Assembly: GCA_028554755.1 (NCBI GenBank)
Contig: JAPTOF010000021.1
Location: 2,002,501-2,066,500 of the forward strand
DNA: 64,000 bases
Source of the DNA: Cordia subcordata
Taxonomy: Eukaryota; Streptophyta; Magnoliopsida; Boraginales; Cordiaceae
Direction of reading: 5' to 3'
Shown in pieces: positions 1-11,869 of the stretch. The position numbers were made by a program, and so were the translations under genes. Position 1 is the first letter of the stretch. The number at the start of each line of letters is the position of its first letter. The notes under the pieces are model-generated. The model saw only the letters and a list, made by a program, of their open reading frames with translations. It did not search any database and was not told where the DNA came from.

Positions 1-375
1 TCTAGGCACCGGTATAGTGCTGGCCAAAGGACCTTCAATGCCTAAGTCAGAATATTTCTTTTGAGGGAAATTTTTTTTTTTAATAGAGTGGATAGAGTGA
101 ATTGGTTACCTTATTTGGGACCATGTGGTCCTATTTATAATTTAAGGATGGTTGGACATATGTTGATTCCGTACTGTTTGTACTAATCGATTATTGGGCA
201 ATGAAGCCTTATTGGATGACCTCATGGATGGTTAGTCAACACTTACTCTGGGGACACCTTATCGACAAATTTCTGACAAGAACTCGGGCCCAGCCTAAGC
301 TCGGGTTGCCCTTATGCTCCATTTCCTAGTCAACGGTCATGGGCATGACCCGATCACATATCAACTTTCTAACAA
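1..375. repeat. Possible LTR-retrotransposon debris at window edge
   Basis: No gene is visible. The base composition is more GC-rich than the following AT-rich spacer, and the phrases at the left edge (CCGGTATAGTGCTGGCC, GGACCTTCAATGCCTAAGTC) resemble plant Ty3-type LTR ends. This is an impression from general knowledge. No partner LTR, primer-binding site or target duplication lies inside the window, so the assignment is weak. Confidence 0.25.
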
Positions 376-2603
376 GAAAAAAGTTAATAGAGATAAATCA
401 AGAAGCAAAACAAAGGTTGTTGGAAAAAATAAATTCTAAAATTTAAAATACTTATTTTAATTGGTGCACGTAATCATTAAATGATAATTTTGATGGAGAG
501 AATTAGAGACATAAAATATGAATTTGATAAAAGTAGCTATTGATCACAAATTTAATGGTGAGAGAATTGGAGAAGAAAATAGGTACCATGAAAAACTAAT
601 AATGGCGCTATTCTTGACTAACAAGAAAAGAATAATAAGATTTATTAGTGATTGTGGGGCCTTTTATTTATGACTTTTTTTTTGTTAAAAACATAGCAAA
701 AATGATAAAATTTTTTATATAATTATATAAATAATAACTATAAAATTCTAAAAACTTGGGCATAAAATAGTTGAGGGTCTAAAACAAAGATTTTAATTGC
801 TTTACCTTTATACTTCCCCTATTTTTTGTTAAAGGTATACCCCTTAAACCATATATTTTCAGAGTCTTTTTTATCCATCAGACAACGTTCTTTGGGTAGA
901 AGCGTAACTTCCTGGTTCATCGGATGCCATAAATTAATTGATCGCTTAGAATCTTAATTATTTCGTGTAAAAGTCATAATAAGTTAAAGGGAAAGATTTC
1001 CTTTTACCAACTTCATATGACTAGATAGCATTCTTCCATGCTTAGGTCTCAATAATTCAATATTCAGATCACTCGAAGTAGAAAGAAAATGACAAGACTC
1101 ATACGTTGTCTATATATGATGAACTTTTAGGTGTGTTGTTCTTCCCCTTCTATGATGAACTTTTAGGTGTGTTGTTCTTCCCCTTCTAGTTTGTAGTCTA
1201 TTAAAGTATCAATTCTTGCTTTGAAATCCATGGACTGATCTAGCATGCTTCTTCATTACGGGAATTTGGCTGTATATCCGTTGCTGAGAGTCATTTTAAT
1301 TGGAAAAGAAGCCATTGCCTCACCTAATGCTCCACGAATAGGTCAGAGAAAGGACGGCCCTCGTTTTCAATATTCTCCGGCACTTTTCACATCGGGGTTC
1401 GTTTTTACGAGGGCTTGCACCTTGACTTTGGAGCAAGACAAGCAGGGCATCGCTGCCCCCATGCCTCTGCTGCACATACAATTAATATAGAGAATGGGGA
1501 TTAAGACATTTTAAAAAGCTGAAAATATTAGAATTTTCCAAACAATTTTTGAGGTGATGAAATTTACAATTTCCACAGCTGCAAGTGTCCGTCAACTCAG
1601 AATCAGAGAATAAATTAGGTGAGGATATTTTTCTAAAAATAATTAGTGACTTGGTCATAAATTTCATGAAAAATCATAATAGGATTGGTAGTAAGATTTT
1701 TTTATTTTTTATTAAAAAGAAGTGTCTGCCTAGCTTTATTTGTGTCATGTCTCGAGTCTTCTACTTTCTTTCACTCCCAAACTTTCCAGAGACAAACCTC
1801 CCACCCATCCACCAATTCATATATTATAGACATTAAATTGACAATAAGAATTTAGATGATTTAAGTTTAATTACTTTATCATTTAAAAGATTAAAACTCA
1901 AATTAGATTCAGATTTTTTTTCTTATAAGAGAAATTCAACTAATGAAATTTGATCTTCGGATCAATTGGCAAAGTTCGATCACTACTAACACAATCATTT
2001 TGAGACTTTTGTGGGAGGGCAGCAGTAGAGGATTGACAAAATAATTAAGCAGCATTGATGCTAATACATGCAATCATTAAATTTAATGTGTAATCACAGT
2101 ATACTTTGTTTCTATTGTGTACAGTGCTTTACATGGGAATGATTTTCAGATCAAACGTGCACAAATTGAATAAAAATGGATCTTACATATATCCACTAAT
2201 CGAGTGGATATTTAAACCTAGATGGAATAGGCCGTGTAGGGTCCAATTTCCTTTTGACTATTCGTATTGCACCTAATGATACTTCTCTTATCTTTACTCT
2301 AGCTTTTGCTTTATTGGCTAATAGAACTGAAATGAATTGAGTGTTGATGTCATTTTTGGCAATCACAGTTGCCGAAGGATAAATTTTATCCAACGAATGC
2401 TCCTTTTCCAGAAAAAACTTAAAATTTTATTTCATTATAACTTATTTTTAAGAAATAAATGTTATGTATATGTATAGGAAAAGAAAAGTAGGGGCATTGA
2501 AACATTCCTCCTTTATGAAAAAATCTCAAATTTCATGTTCATTATATAAGGTTATAAGGACTTGGCCTGAGCCACTCCTATATTGACCAGTTAGTTTTGA
2601 GAT
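376..2603. other. AT-rich intergenic spacer, no gene seen
   Basis: Short open frames occur on both strands but none has codon structure, motifs or length that I can support as a gene. The only internal structure noted is an exact tandem duplication at 1115-1186. Confidence 0.5.
1115..1186. repeat. Tandem duplication, two 36-bp units
   Basis: The unit beginning TATGATGAACTTTTAGGTG occurs at 1115 and again at 1151 with no visible difference, ending in CCCCTTC both times. It is a local 36-bp tandem duplication. The identity of the two units implies it is recent. Confidence 0.85.
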
Positions 2604-2608
2604 GAAAT

Positions 2609-2837
2609 TGACAGTAGTAGCTTAACTCAATGCTAGTTCAGGTTGGTCGATTGGTGATCTTAGTTAGATTAGTATTACCAAGTCAGCATAATTAGTTAAC
2701 AGAAGTTAGTTAGAATGTGCTCTGGCATGTGCATACACTTGTACCTAAATACTATATACAGGCCGGTGGTCCTTGTACTCAATGCTAAAGCTGAGTATAT
2801 CTGGTGCTAAAATTCTTTCTTGTTCTACATACTGTCA
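2609..2837 (+). repeat. 5' LTR of old Copia element
   Basis: 229 bp starting TGACAGTAGTAGCTTAACTC and ending ATACTGTCA. It aligns through most of its length with 6706-6919, sharing blocks such as AGAAGTTAGTTAGAAT and GGTGGTCCTTGTA with CAATGCTAAAGCT. The target duplication GAAAT lies directly upstream. Confidence 0.85.
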
Positions 2838-2850
2838 TGGTTATCGAAGC
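2838..2850 (+). other. Degenerate primer-binding site (tRNA-Met type)
   Basis: TGGTTATCGAAGC directly follows the 5' LTR. The usual plant Copia primer site complementary to initiator tRNA-Met is TGGTATCAGAGC. This site has a one-base insertion and a substitution, consistent with decay. Confidence 0.7.
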
Positions 2851-3050
2851 ATGAGATCCTAGGATTTTATTTTGTCCCAAGCTAGCTCTAATGGCAAAAA
2901 TCACCATTGAAGCAACTGTGCATTTCTCTTTTCTTGTAACAATATATCAATCTATCAATTGTTTTTGCACTCTAACAGTAATTGTGAGGAGTTCTTTTCT
3001 CAATTCTCAACAATTTCCTTTATTTTCATGAATTTTATTGTGATTCTTCC

Positions 3051-4403
3051 ATGGATGCCTTATCTAATGATATGCCTATTGGACTTAAATTTTTCCTGTA
3101 AAATCTCAACACTGTCTATCAATTTAAACTTGATACAACAATTATCTTGTCTCGAAATCACACATGGAGAGTATCTTAGATGCTATTGATCTTTTAGATT
3201 ATGTTATTAGTGTGAATACATGTCCTACACAGTTTATTTGAAGTTCTAATGGCACTCTATGACTAATCCTAAGTATCTTACTTATGGTTTGTTTGGAATA
3301 GACTTATCTTAAATCTGAAATTTGATAAGTATCTTTTCTGATAAGTATCTGATAAGAATAAGTGTCTGATTTAATAAGACTGTTTGTATTACAAGTAGTA
3401 TTAACCAAAGCTGAAATGCTCAAATAAACTAATTTGACTAAAATATCCTTTGCAAAGGAGAGCTAACAAGTACTATGTCCAATTAAAACAAGGGTAATAT
3501 GGGAATACAAAAGTTTCATTAAACTTTTAAAAATTTCAAGCGTGTCGTTCTTGTAGCTGATAAGTAATAAGCAAGTTGTTCTTATCTTTTTTTTTTTTAA
3601 CTAGAGATAAGACAATTTATAATAAGCATCTTCTAAAAAGTTTAAAACAAACACTACTTTTTAAATAAGATATAAAATAAGATAAGTATCTTATCATAAG
3701 CCAATAACAAACACAGCATAAGAAGTTAATTGACAAACATCTAAACTCCTATATTACTAGTTCTCTTGTACCTACTATCATGTCCCAAGTAATGTTGCTC
3801 AAAACTATAACATAGATTTGGTCTATGCTTGAGAAAAGGTTTTCGTCATCATCAAGGTCATATGTGTATTAGTTAAACAAACAACTCCACAATATTTCAA
3901 AAGAAGCATTGACTATGCAACAATACTTAGGCTAAATCAAAGGCATAGTTCATAATCTAGTAGTTGTTGATGAATCTCTAAGGGATGAAGATGTTATGTT
4001 GTGTATCTTAAGAGGTTTGCCTACTCAATTCAATCCTTTTAAGGCTTCTATTAAAGTTAGGCCTGAGCATATTACTGTTTGAAAACTTTTTAGTCTTTTG
4101 ATGATTGAAGAGGCTTAGTTGTAAATGGATAATACTCACAATTTCTTCTTCTCTTGTTGTGGATGTGCATATTACTTTTATCATTCAAAGGACTTCTAGT
4201 TAATCAAGTGGAGCTAGAGATAGAGGTAAAATCAATAGGCAAAGTTAGGTTTACTACAAGAGAAGGAGGCACCTTTGGAAAGAGTTCTTATTCTCTTGCT
4301 CAACAATCTTTTACATCTCTATCTTCAACCTCGGATGAGCAAGTATTTTGTCAGATTTTTGGCAAGCCTAATCACTTGCTCTTGATTATTAGTACAGGTT
4401 AGA
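3051..4403 (+). pseudogene. Copia gag remnant with zinc-knuckle trace
   Basis: Frames in this stretch read like a Copia gag (UBN2-type) protein. Around 3750-3850 a piece resembles the conserved stretch ending in W-S-M-L-E-K-R-F; around 3970-4075 a piece contains D-E-D-V-M-L followed by R-G-L-P. Around 4350-4400 the sequence encodes CQIFGKPNH, a zinc knuckle (normally C-x2-C-x4-H-x4-C) whose second cysteine has become phenylalanine. There are several stops and frame changes, and a MITE-like insertion at 3285-3722 splits it. It is a dead gene fragment; its original role would have been the nucleocapsid of the retrotransposon. Confidence 0.65.
3285..3722. mobile_element. MITE-like insertion inside Copia gag
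   Basis: The left end (TTATGGTTTGTTTGGAATAG followed by ACTTATC) is imperfectly mirrored by the right end (GCCAATAACAAACACAGCATAA). Motifs of the type GATAAGTATCTTATC recur inside. The gag reading resumes on the far side. It appears related to the larger element at 37497-38136, which starts CTGTGTTTGTTTGAAG. Exact ends and target duplication could not be fixed. Confidence 0.55.
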
Positions 4404-4483
4404 TAATATGATCTATGCAAGCACTAAAACACAATAAGCAAGCTTATGAAGTAGATCAATATTTCTCTACTAACACTAACTCT

Positions 4484-5784
4484 CTTAATTATATTGTCTT
4501 CTTTTATAAGGATTTTAATTTGTACGGGCTTAGATTTTGAGTCACAACCCAACAAATTCCTTTCTTAACAAAAAATCTGAAACTTCTTTTTTGCAACTGA
4601 AACCTCTTCACAGTCTTCATGCTGGAGCCCTCATTCGACATTACTTTTCACAGCAATGACTACCAACACGAAGTCAACACCAACATTTTTTTCCATGTCG
4701 TCTAACCTCGACCTCTTAAGGTTTTTCACGTCCTCGCTTGACACTAGGTATCTTAGACGTGGTCTTATTTCCATTAGTAGCACTCCCTATCAGTCGCCTA
4801 GCCAAGACTCTAATTATTCAACTACGCAGACTCTTTTCGCATGACTCCTCCTTTAAGCTAAACCTTATTCAACTAGTCTACTTACCCAAATTTCTATCCA
4901 CCAAAAGCTTGATCATAAGTTGGTTGAATGTGTTTGCACACTTAATGCTTCAAAAACCTTCAGATAATCCCATCACCAGTTCATCGTTTAACCAAAATTC
5001 AAGGCTTACTCTCGGTACATCAAGAATTTGGAAAAATGGCCCTAAAAAATGCACTTAGGACGTTGAAATTAGGTAGGAACACTCTCGATCAACGCGGTTA
5101 ACACTTAGTCAAAGTCAAAATCAAAACTATGTCTTCTATCTCTAACTTTATTGACAACTTTTCCCATCCTCTCCAACTGCGACAAAGTCACCAATGGTAT
5201 CAAAAGCGATCTCCCTCAATTTGCATACCTCTCAGCACAACAGATTTCCTGGTATGTCCTTCTTGTGATGCCTTCATATCTAATTCACCAACCTGGCTTC
5301 TTGGGGAAATCGAGGAAACACGTACACATTCTAAAACACAGCGAAAAACACACATAAAGAACATGTACTATTTTTAACATGGTTCGGCCCTGTGCAAACG
5401 TCCATGATCCTCCTCTAAGATAGATTCCACTATTCAATAATAATGTGTTTCACACAGTTATGACTTTTTGCATGGCTAGAAAAGTCTAAACCATCCATCA
5501 CAAAGTTTTTACAGTGGGTCTATCCTCACCAAGATTAGAATGAATGTAAGACACACTCTCTCACACATGTGATACTCAGGATCTTACAGCCTATAAGGCA
5601 CAATTATAAAGCGTACCAAATACAAGGCACAAGACCCTTTATTTGTAGGAGAGAAATCCTTACTCCCAAGATTTCTCTTACACTATTTAGACAAGTCTTG
5701 AATTTGGTAACGCTCTTATTATATTGCCTTATTTTACAAGTTTCCTAATTTGTATGGGCTCGGACTTTGAGTTGCAATCTAATA
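4484..5784. repeat. Nested foreign segment flanked by ~70-bp direct repeats
   Basis: Pol is interrupted here. A segment near 4485-4555 recurs at 5714-5784 in the same orientation at roughly three-quarters identity by eye; both contain a stretch like AATTTGTAYGGGCTYRGA and a following GAGT. Between them, read on the minus strand at about 4990-5110, is text resembling the untranslated leader of the Copia element at 56.0 kb (GTTCCTA, then ACGTCCTAAGTG and CCAAATTC). A tRNA-Met-like string TGGTATCAAAAGCG sits near 5195 on the plus strand. I infer a nested, decayed LTR element in inverted or rearranged form. No protein-coding piece was recognised. Confidence 0.4.
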
Positions 5785-5794
5785 ATATTATCAT

Positions 5795-6679
5795 CACAAG
5801 TTCCTCATCATCTCATATAGCATCTCTCTTGATCTTATGAGTTCTACATTTGCAATGAATGATCTTGGTGATATAACAAATTTTCAAGGCATTAAAGTAA
5901 AGCATTCGTCTATAGTTCTGCTATTGCATTTGTCTAAATATGTAAGAGATCTTCTCAACAGAGCAAGCATGCTTAATTGCAAACTACTTTACCCTTCTAC
6001 CAAGTCTGTAAAGAGCTATTATACTCTTCACCAACAAAATTCAAGAGCCTTGTAGAAGCATTATAGTATTTAACCTTTATAAGACCTCACTTATAGTACT
6101 CCGTGAATACATTATGTCAACATATGTATAGCCTTAGACAAACAAACTATAATGCTCTTAAGAAGTTGCTCAAATACATTCATGGTACTCTTAATCAAAG
6201 TCTGTTCTTTAAGCTCAGTTTACAACTCTTGACCTCTTTTTACTCAAATTTGGTTAGTAGTGAGGAAAATAGGAGATCAACCACTACTTTTTGCATTTTT
6301 TTAGGCAACAAGCTTAGTTCTTAATATTTAAAGAGGTAGCCTATAGTAGCTAGAAGTTCCAAACAAGTAGAGTACAGAGTTTAGCAACAACAACTGTTGA
6401 GATCAAATGGATCACTTTTCTTCCCAAAGATCTTCATATTCCCCTTGTTTTCCTCAATTATGGTGTGATAACATCTCAGCAATTGCTCTTATACTCAATC
6501 TATTGTATCACAACAAGACCAAGCATATTGACTTGGATTGTCATTTTGTTAGGGAATTAGTTGCATCTAAATCCTTATAATTGAATCAAATTTCATTTAC
6601 AAGGCAACTTGCTAACCTATTGACTAAGCCTTTAGCCATTGCTAAATTCGATTATTTGAAAGACAAACTTCCTCTTTAA
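5795..6679 (+). pseudogene. Copia reverse transcriptase/RNase H C-terminal remnant
   Basis: The fragments occur in the order expected of the end of Copia pol. FAMNDLGDI near 5850 corresponds to the conserved F-x-M-K-D-L-G of reverse transcriptase. LRQTNYNALKKLLKYIHGT lies near 6130-6190. A run with RRSTTTFCIFLGN near 6270-6310 matches the RNase H block R-R-S-T-S-G-Y. TKHIDLDCHFVRE lies near 6515. QLANLLTKPL and KFDYLKDKL precede a stop at 6677-6679. The pieces sit in different frames with intervening stops, so it is non-functional. The purine tract and 3' LTR follow immediately. Confidence 0.8.
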
Positions 6680-6692
6680 TTCTTTAGGCTCA

Positions 6693-6705
6693 CATTAAAG
6701 GGGGT
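6693..6705 (+). other. Polypurine tract of old Copia element
   Basis: CATTAAAGGGGGT lies immediately before the TG that begins the 3' LTR, where the plus-strand primer of an LTR retrotransposon is expected. Confidence 0.65.
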
Positions 6706-6919
6706 TGATAGTAATAGCTCAAATCAAAGCTAGTTTAGCTCGGTTAGCTATTGATCTTAGTTAGTTTAGCATTGTCAAGTCATCATAATTACTTTATAGA
6801 AGTTAGTTAGAATATGCTCTAGCATGCTTAACTGCTATATAAGTAGGTGGTCCTTGTATTCAATGCTAAAGCTAAATAACATCTTCCTCTAAAACTTTCT
6901 CTTGTTCAATATCTTGTTA
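6706..6919 (+). repeat. 3' LTR of old Copia element
   Basis: 214 bp beginning TGATAGTAATAGCTC and ending ATCTTGTTA, followed by GAAAC, the decayed copy of the target duplication GAAAT. It is somewhat shorter than the 5' LTR because of small indels. Confidence 0.85.
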
Positions 6920-6924
6920 GAAAC

Positions 6925-9900
6925 TTCAAATGATTCTTAAAATATAATGGCAAACCTAGGACACCATGTTCAAACAATGCACATTATATATAAATTTTTT
7001 TGTTAAAGATTAAAAAGATTTGAAAATATATAGTACTAATAAAAAATGACATTTTCACATGCAAAACAGATATTTAAAAGATATATATAATTATTATAAA
7101 TATAAAATATACATTTCATAATTTTCCTCACTTGAGTTTATGTTTTGAGAAGTTTATTACTTGTTTCATCTTGACTTTGTTATAAAAGTACCTTAGAGCT
7201 CCACATAGAACAAATGGCAAAAGATACATAATAAATTTACATTTCTATTTAATTTCAAATTGATAATTTAAAGGGCCATTTTTTTGGCAATGGAAAAATG
7301 CCATTATATAGCATAAGGAAACTTGACTAGAAAAGAATCATTATGAGATAACAAATTTTTTTCAAAATTCAAGGTTGGCCAAGTACATACAAGTTAATAT
7401 CAAAACTTTTTCCATAGAAAGGGAGAAATACATGACTAGACACGCTTATATCAAAACTTTTTTTAGTAAAAAGGGATAAAATACACTACTAGATTATAAA
7501 CCCTATTCCAATCATCTATTATACTCCTATATGTTTGTCAATAAACTTTCGTGGTTCTCTCTTCTTATTTGATATATTAACTAAATACAAATATGAGGAA
7601 ATAAATATGGTATGTGATTGCAAAATTCAAGCACAAGCCTTAAAATTAGCCCGCAAGTGCACAGGTCGTTGGAAGCCTAGCATGCAAGTACGGGGTCATA
7701 TTGCTCGGGGAAGCTAAAACAGGGTATGGCTTAAAGCCATGTGTTCTAAGGAGATACTCTAAGTCCTAAACTACCAAATTTTTTTAGGTTTTAGATTGAA
7801 TAGAACACAAGGGAAAATAAACCTAATCTAACTAAACTAGAAGAGTGGAATAGGAGGTGGAAGATACAAGCTAACTAAGGGAAATAACCAAGGGAATTGG
7901 GAATTAGGGGTGATCTACACTTGATTACGGAAGACCTAAAACTCTCTTGTTAAGAGATTACTCAATGGATTGGGTTTTAGGGGTGCTCTTGTTTAGGATC
8001 CCAGTTAGTTACCTTATTATCCACTGGGCCTCGGTGCGGGTCTATACCTAGGTGTCAACTACCTAGAGCATAGTGTGGTCTTTATTACCTAGGGTTTTCG
8101 GGCTAGTCAATTAGTCTCGTAAGTGATGTGGATTGATCTTATCCTAATGTCTAAATCGTTGATTGGATTGAAAACCAAGACCTAGTTCATTTAAGGTCAA
8201 TTAAACTAAGCCAGAAGCCTATTGCCTAGGTTTAAAGCCAAAGAAAACTCAACTAAGCCTAATCTTTAATTAAGCGCCATCAATCATGTATCACAATAGT
8301 GGTTCAAGCATTAAAGCACAAGTATATACATGTTATAGGGCATGGCATTCATGAACACATAGACATATTCAATTACCAAACACATTGACATGCTCGAATT
8401 ACATCATATTGAGCAATAAGAACTAACATGTATGCTATTGAAGCTAGCTTTGCTATTTAGGAATGTAAACACACATATAGACATGTATTAATGCGTTACC
8501 CACTTCATATGTTATTCATACAACCACATAGACATACTCACATAAAGATATAAAAGTGATTAATAGCAAACAAGTTTCAAAAAATATATATGATATTTCA
8601 TTTAGGCATATCATCAAACACATATACACGTAAGAAAATAGTCATTGAAAACCCTAAAAACAAGCATATATATTAATCTATTAAATATCCCATAACAGCA
8701 AAGTAAAAGGTTAACCCATAATACTTGCTTCAATCACCCTCTAAATATCTATTCAATCATAAACAGACTAAGGACAATAGGAGAAATAGGACCTTCCCTT
8801 CCATGCTTAGCTTCCTCTTTACAATCTTTACTTCAATGTACAATTCCAAATGTTTGATTCTCCAAAAAGAAATTGAATCTAAGTGTAGATGCATATAGAT
8901 AAGTGTGTGTGAGGTGGGTGAGAGTGATAGAGACTAGGGTTTTAAGTGGGACGAAGTAGGTGTGCAAAAGTTTGATTCCCCAAAAAGAGATTGAATCTAG
9001 GTGTAGATGTATATGGATAAGTGTGTGTGAGATGGGTGAGAGTGATAGAGGCTAGGGTTTTAAGTGGGACGAAGTTGGTGTGTAAAAGTTCTCTTCAATT
9101 TGCTAAAAATCGCACTTTTATAGCCTACTCCAACACACAGCAATCAACCGGCCTTGGGAAATGGGGGATTGGCCTAACATGTGAACTTTCAGACTTGACT
9201 GGCCTTGACAGGGGGGTGACTAGCCTTTATGCACTTATTCCCGAATTTTGCTCGGTTTTGCTTCCGATCTTCTATGCTCGCTTCGTGCTCCTTCCGGGGG
9301 TTTTCAAAGGCCTTTTTTTGAATTATTTATCTTTATAACACCCTTAAACTTTGCTCCACATCCCATGCATCAACAATTAAGCTCAGGTCATTACTCCAAA
9401 TCTCACCTAAAAGCATAAAAATAAGCATTTAATGTAGTATTTTACCTATAAGCTCAACTATGAGTATTTATATCCTCATATGCGCAAGCATAGTATATAT
9501 ATTGCACTAAAGCTATCTAATAAGCACAAAACACCTTAGATATCATATAGAAATACGTCAATAACCACAAACAAACCAAGATACATCATGATGCAAACAG
9601 GATAATCTTTAATAAGAAAGGAAAATAGTTTATTAAATGGAGAATATAACATGATGGTGTTGCTAAAAGTGCAAAGGCAACAATAAAATGGAGAATTTGT
9701 AAGTAGCAAAGAGTGGGCAACACCAAATTAAAACTTGCTGAAGGTTTGATTTATTTCTATGTTATCATCTCTAGATGTTAGGGGCCAGGGGGTGGAGGCA
9801 CGAGAGTCAGGGTCTGGGGCAGCGAAGTTAAGGAAAATAACGCATACAATTTTCTTTTTAAAAGTTAAGGGCGTGTATATGCATACTCTCAGCATAATAA

Positions 9901-10695
9901 GCCTCTGCTTCTATCTACCTATGATTCATTTATAGTTATTTTGTTCATGTGAGCTCTTGGTTCTAGTTTTATGGTTATTCTTGGTTCTTGATCTCATCGT
10001 GAGTCACATGTAAGAGGAATGTTTAAACATTCTTCTCTTACCATAAAATCTAAAAGTTTTAAGATCAGCATATACAGTCTCAGATAGCTCTATGATTAAT
10101 TGGTTTTTTGTGGTGGAATCTCAATCATTTTTGTTAATAGGAAATAATGGAAAATGTAACTATAACTCCTAGCACCACCAAAAAAATGAACTCGTTAGTT
10201 TGATTCTTCGACCTCTAATATTGTTACACATCATCCATTTACCTTTTGACTCAACTTTTAGTCAAATTTTGGATATGGATATGCATAATATTTTATTACA
10301 TAAAAGATAAATAGAAGAGTGACAAACTAACATATTTCTTTCTCCAGAACTTTTGTCATCTTTCTATAGGACGAGTGTATTAATAAATTCCATCATGGTA
10401 ATGAGTATGTTGCCATCAAGTAATGGGCGAAAGGGAAAACTCATCACTAAACATAAAGGTCAATGGACATTTTCTTTACAATCACAAAGGTATAGGGGAT
10501 ATATTTATGAGGAGAAATTATTTTGTCATTTAAAAAGTTGACAAATTTTTCACCTGCATGTCCAATTAAGAAATGGCTTATTTATTTATTTATTTGCATA
10601 TTTATTTGATGTGACATCTCTATTCATGTCGCCCAGTAGTTGAGAATGTCAGCATGTTGTATGATCCCTATATGACCACTTAGCAAACAAAAGAT
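6925..10695. other. Intergenic spacer with repeats, no gene seen
   Basis: Only short chance frames occur. The stretch 7610-9350 has a different texture (moderate GC, phrases such as AAGTGCACAGGTCG and GGGTGCTCTTG) and is probably decayed mobile DNA, but I could not find its ends. A two-unit tandem repeat lies at 8852-9087 and a (TTTA)n tract near 10577-10595. Confidence 0.4.
8852..9087. repeat. Tandem duplication, two 118-bp units
   Basis: Unit 1 (8852-8969) and unit 2 (8970-9087) both start GTTTGATTC and include AGATTGAATCT or its variant, GATAAGTGTGTGTGAG, GGGTGAGAGTGATAGAG and TTTTAAGTGGGACGAAGT. They differ by about nine substitutions by eye, so the duplication is not brand new. Confidence 0.85.
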
Positions 10696-10705
10696 GATAC
10701 CTATG

Positions 10706-10985
10706 GGGAAAATTTTTCTTTAGCCCTAATTTTTGAATTGCTTCCAAAATTAACCCAGTTTTATGGGGTTGGCAAAAATAGACTTCTCGAGCTTTCAAAG
10801 TTTGAATTCGAAATTTTGAAGTTCGAAAAAACACTCTATTCCAACTTCTGCACCTACTAAAATGGTGTATTAATAAACGTCTTTTCAAAATTCGAATTTG
10901 AATTTTCAAAGTTCGAGCTTGAACTTCTGAAGTTCAAAATCGAACTTCCGAACTTCAGAAGTTCGAAATCGGCCTTTATATAGCC
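10706..10985 (+). repeat. Left terminal inverted repeat of MULE with TATA motif
   Basis: The outer ~90 bp align with the reverse complement of 18385-18476. Further in, TTCGAA-centred motifs such as GAAGTTCGAAA and GAACTTCAGAAGTTC recur. A TATATA motif at 10977-10982 lies near the inner end. MULE terminal repeats usually hold the promoters of the internal genes, so this is a plausible promoter for the plus-strand PMD gene. The motif repeats could be transposase-binding sites (inference). Confidence 0.7.
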
Positions 10986-11869
10986 AATCCCGCCTCCCCA
11001 TTTTCTTTCCCCCTTCAAACTTCTCCTCTCAATCTTCTCTTATCTCTCTCAAAAATCCCTCCTACCCAAACCGAAAAATTCTAAAAAAAGCTCCACATCC
11101 TAGGATTTGCCTATATCTTGTAAGTTTATTTAGTTTTTTTTTATTATGTATTATCTTTATACCTCGTAATTTTTTTTATAATTTTTTGGTATATTATAGT
11201 TTAATTTATGTGTTGCTAAGTATCTTAAATGTAGTTAATTAGATTGTTCAAGTGTTTGGCTTTAATTAATTATATTTGTTGTTTAACTAGTTACTTTTAG
11301 TTTTTTTGTTTATTTTAGTAATATAAATTTATAAATATTAGAAAATTAAAGTTGCACTTATATAATTAGTATGGATTTAGGGTTTTAGTAGTTTTTTATA
11401 ATTAATTATTAAAATGTTAAGATGATGTGGTATATTAATTATTGTGCATATATATTAGGAATTGAATAAATTCATGCATATTTAATAGAATTTATCTAAA
11501 CATTATAGTTTAGAAAATTAATATAATTATTCTCAAATTAATTGTTTAGTTTAGAAAAATATTAGACTTTATATGATTAATGTTGTAGTCATGTAATTAG
11601 TATGAGTTTAGAAAATTAATGTTGTAGATATATAATTAGTACGAATTTAGAATTTTAGATTTTTTTATTAATTATTTAATTACTAAAATGTTAAAATGAT
11701 GTGATATATTAATTATAGTTGAGAAAATTAATTTAGTTTAGTAGTTTGAATTTAAGCATATATGAAGAAATTTCATTTAGGAAGTGAAGAAAATTTTGTT
11801 CAGGAATTGAATATTATTTGGAATTGATGAAAACTTTAAGTGAAATGTAAAATTTTATGATCATAGGAT

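Larger units (their letters stand above)
2609..6919 (+). mobile_element. Old degenerate Copia LTR retrotransposon
   Basis: Two related LTRs (2609-2837 and 6706-6919), each starting TG and ending CA or TA, flank remnants of gag and of the reverse transcriptase/RNase H end of pol. The flanking 5-mers are GAAAT (2604-2608) and GAAAC (6920-6924), a target duplication with one change. A degenerate tRNA-Met-type primer-binding site follows the 5' LTR and a purine-rich tract precedes the 3' LTR. Protease, integrase and most of reverse transcriptase are missing and replaced by unrelated sequence at about 4484-5784; a MITE-like insertion splits gag at about 3285-3722. All frames are broken. The divergence between LTRs is high, so insertion is old. 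Copia (not Ty3) order is inferred from the gag and RT/RNase H remnants. Confidence 0.85.

Noticed and set aside
1245..1490. 81-codon frame, plus strand
   Set aside because: No domain, no codon-bias signal, no splice partners; lies in repeat-like spacer. Chance frame.
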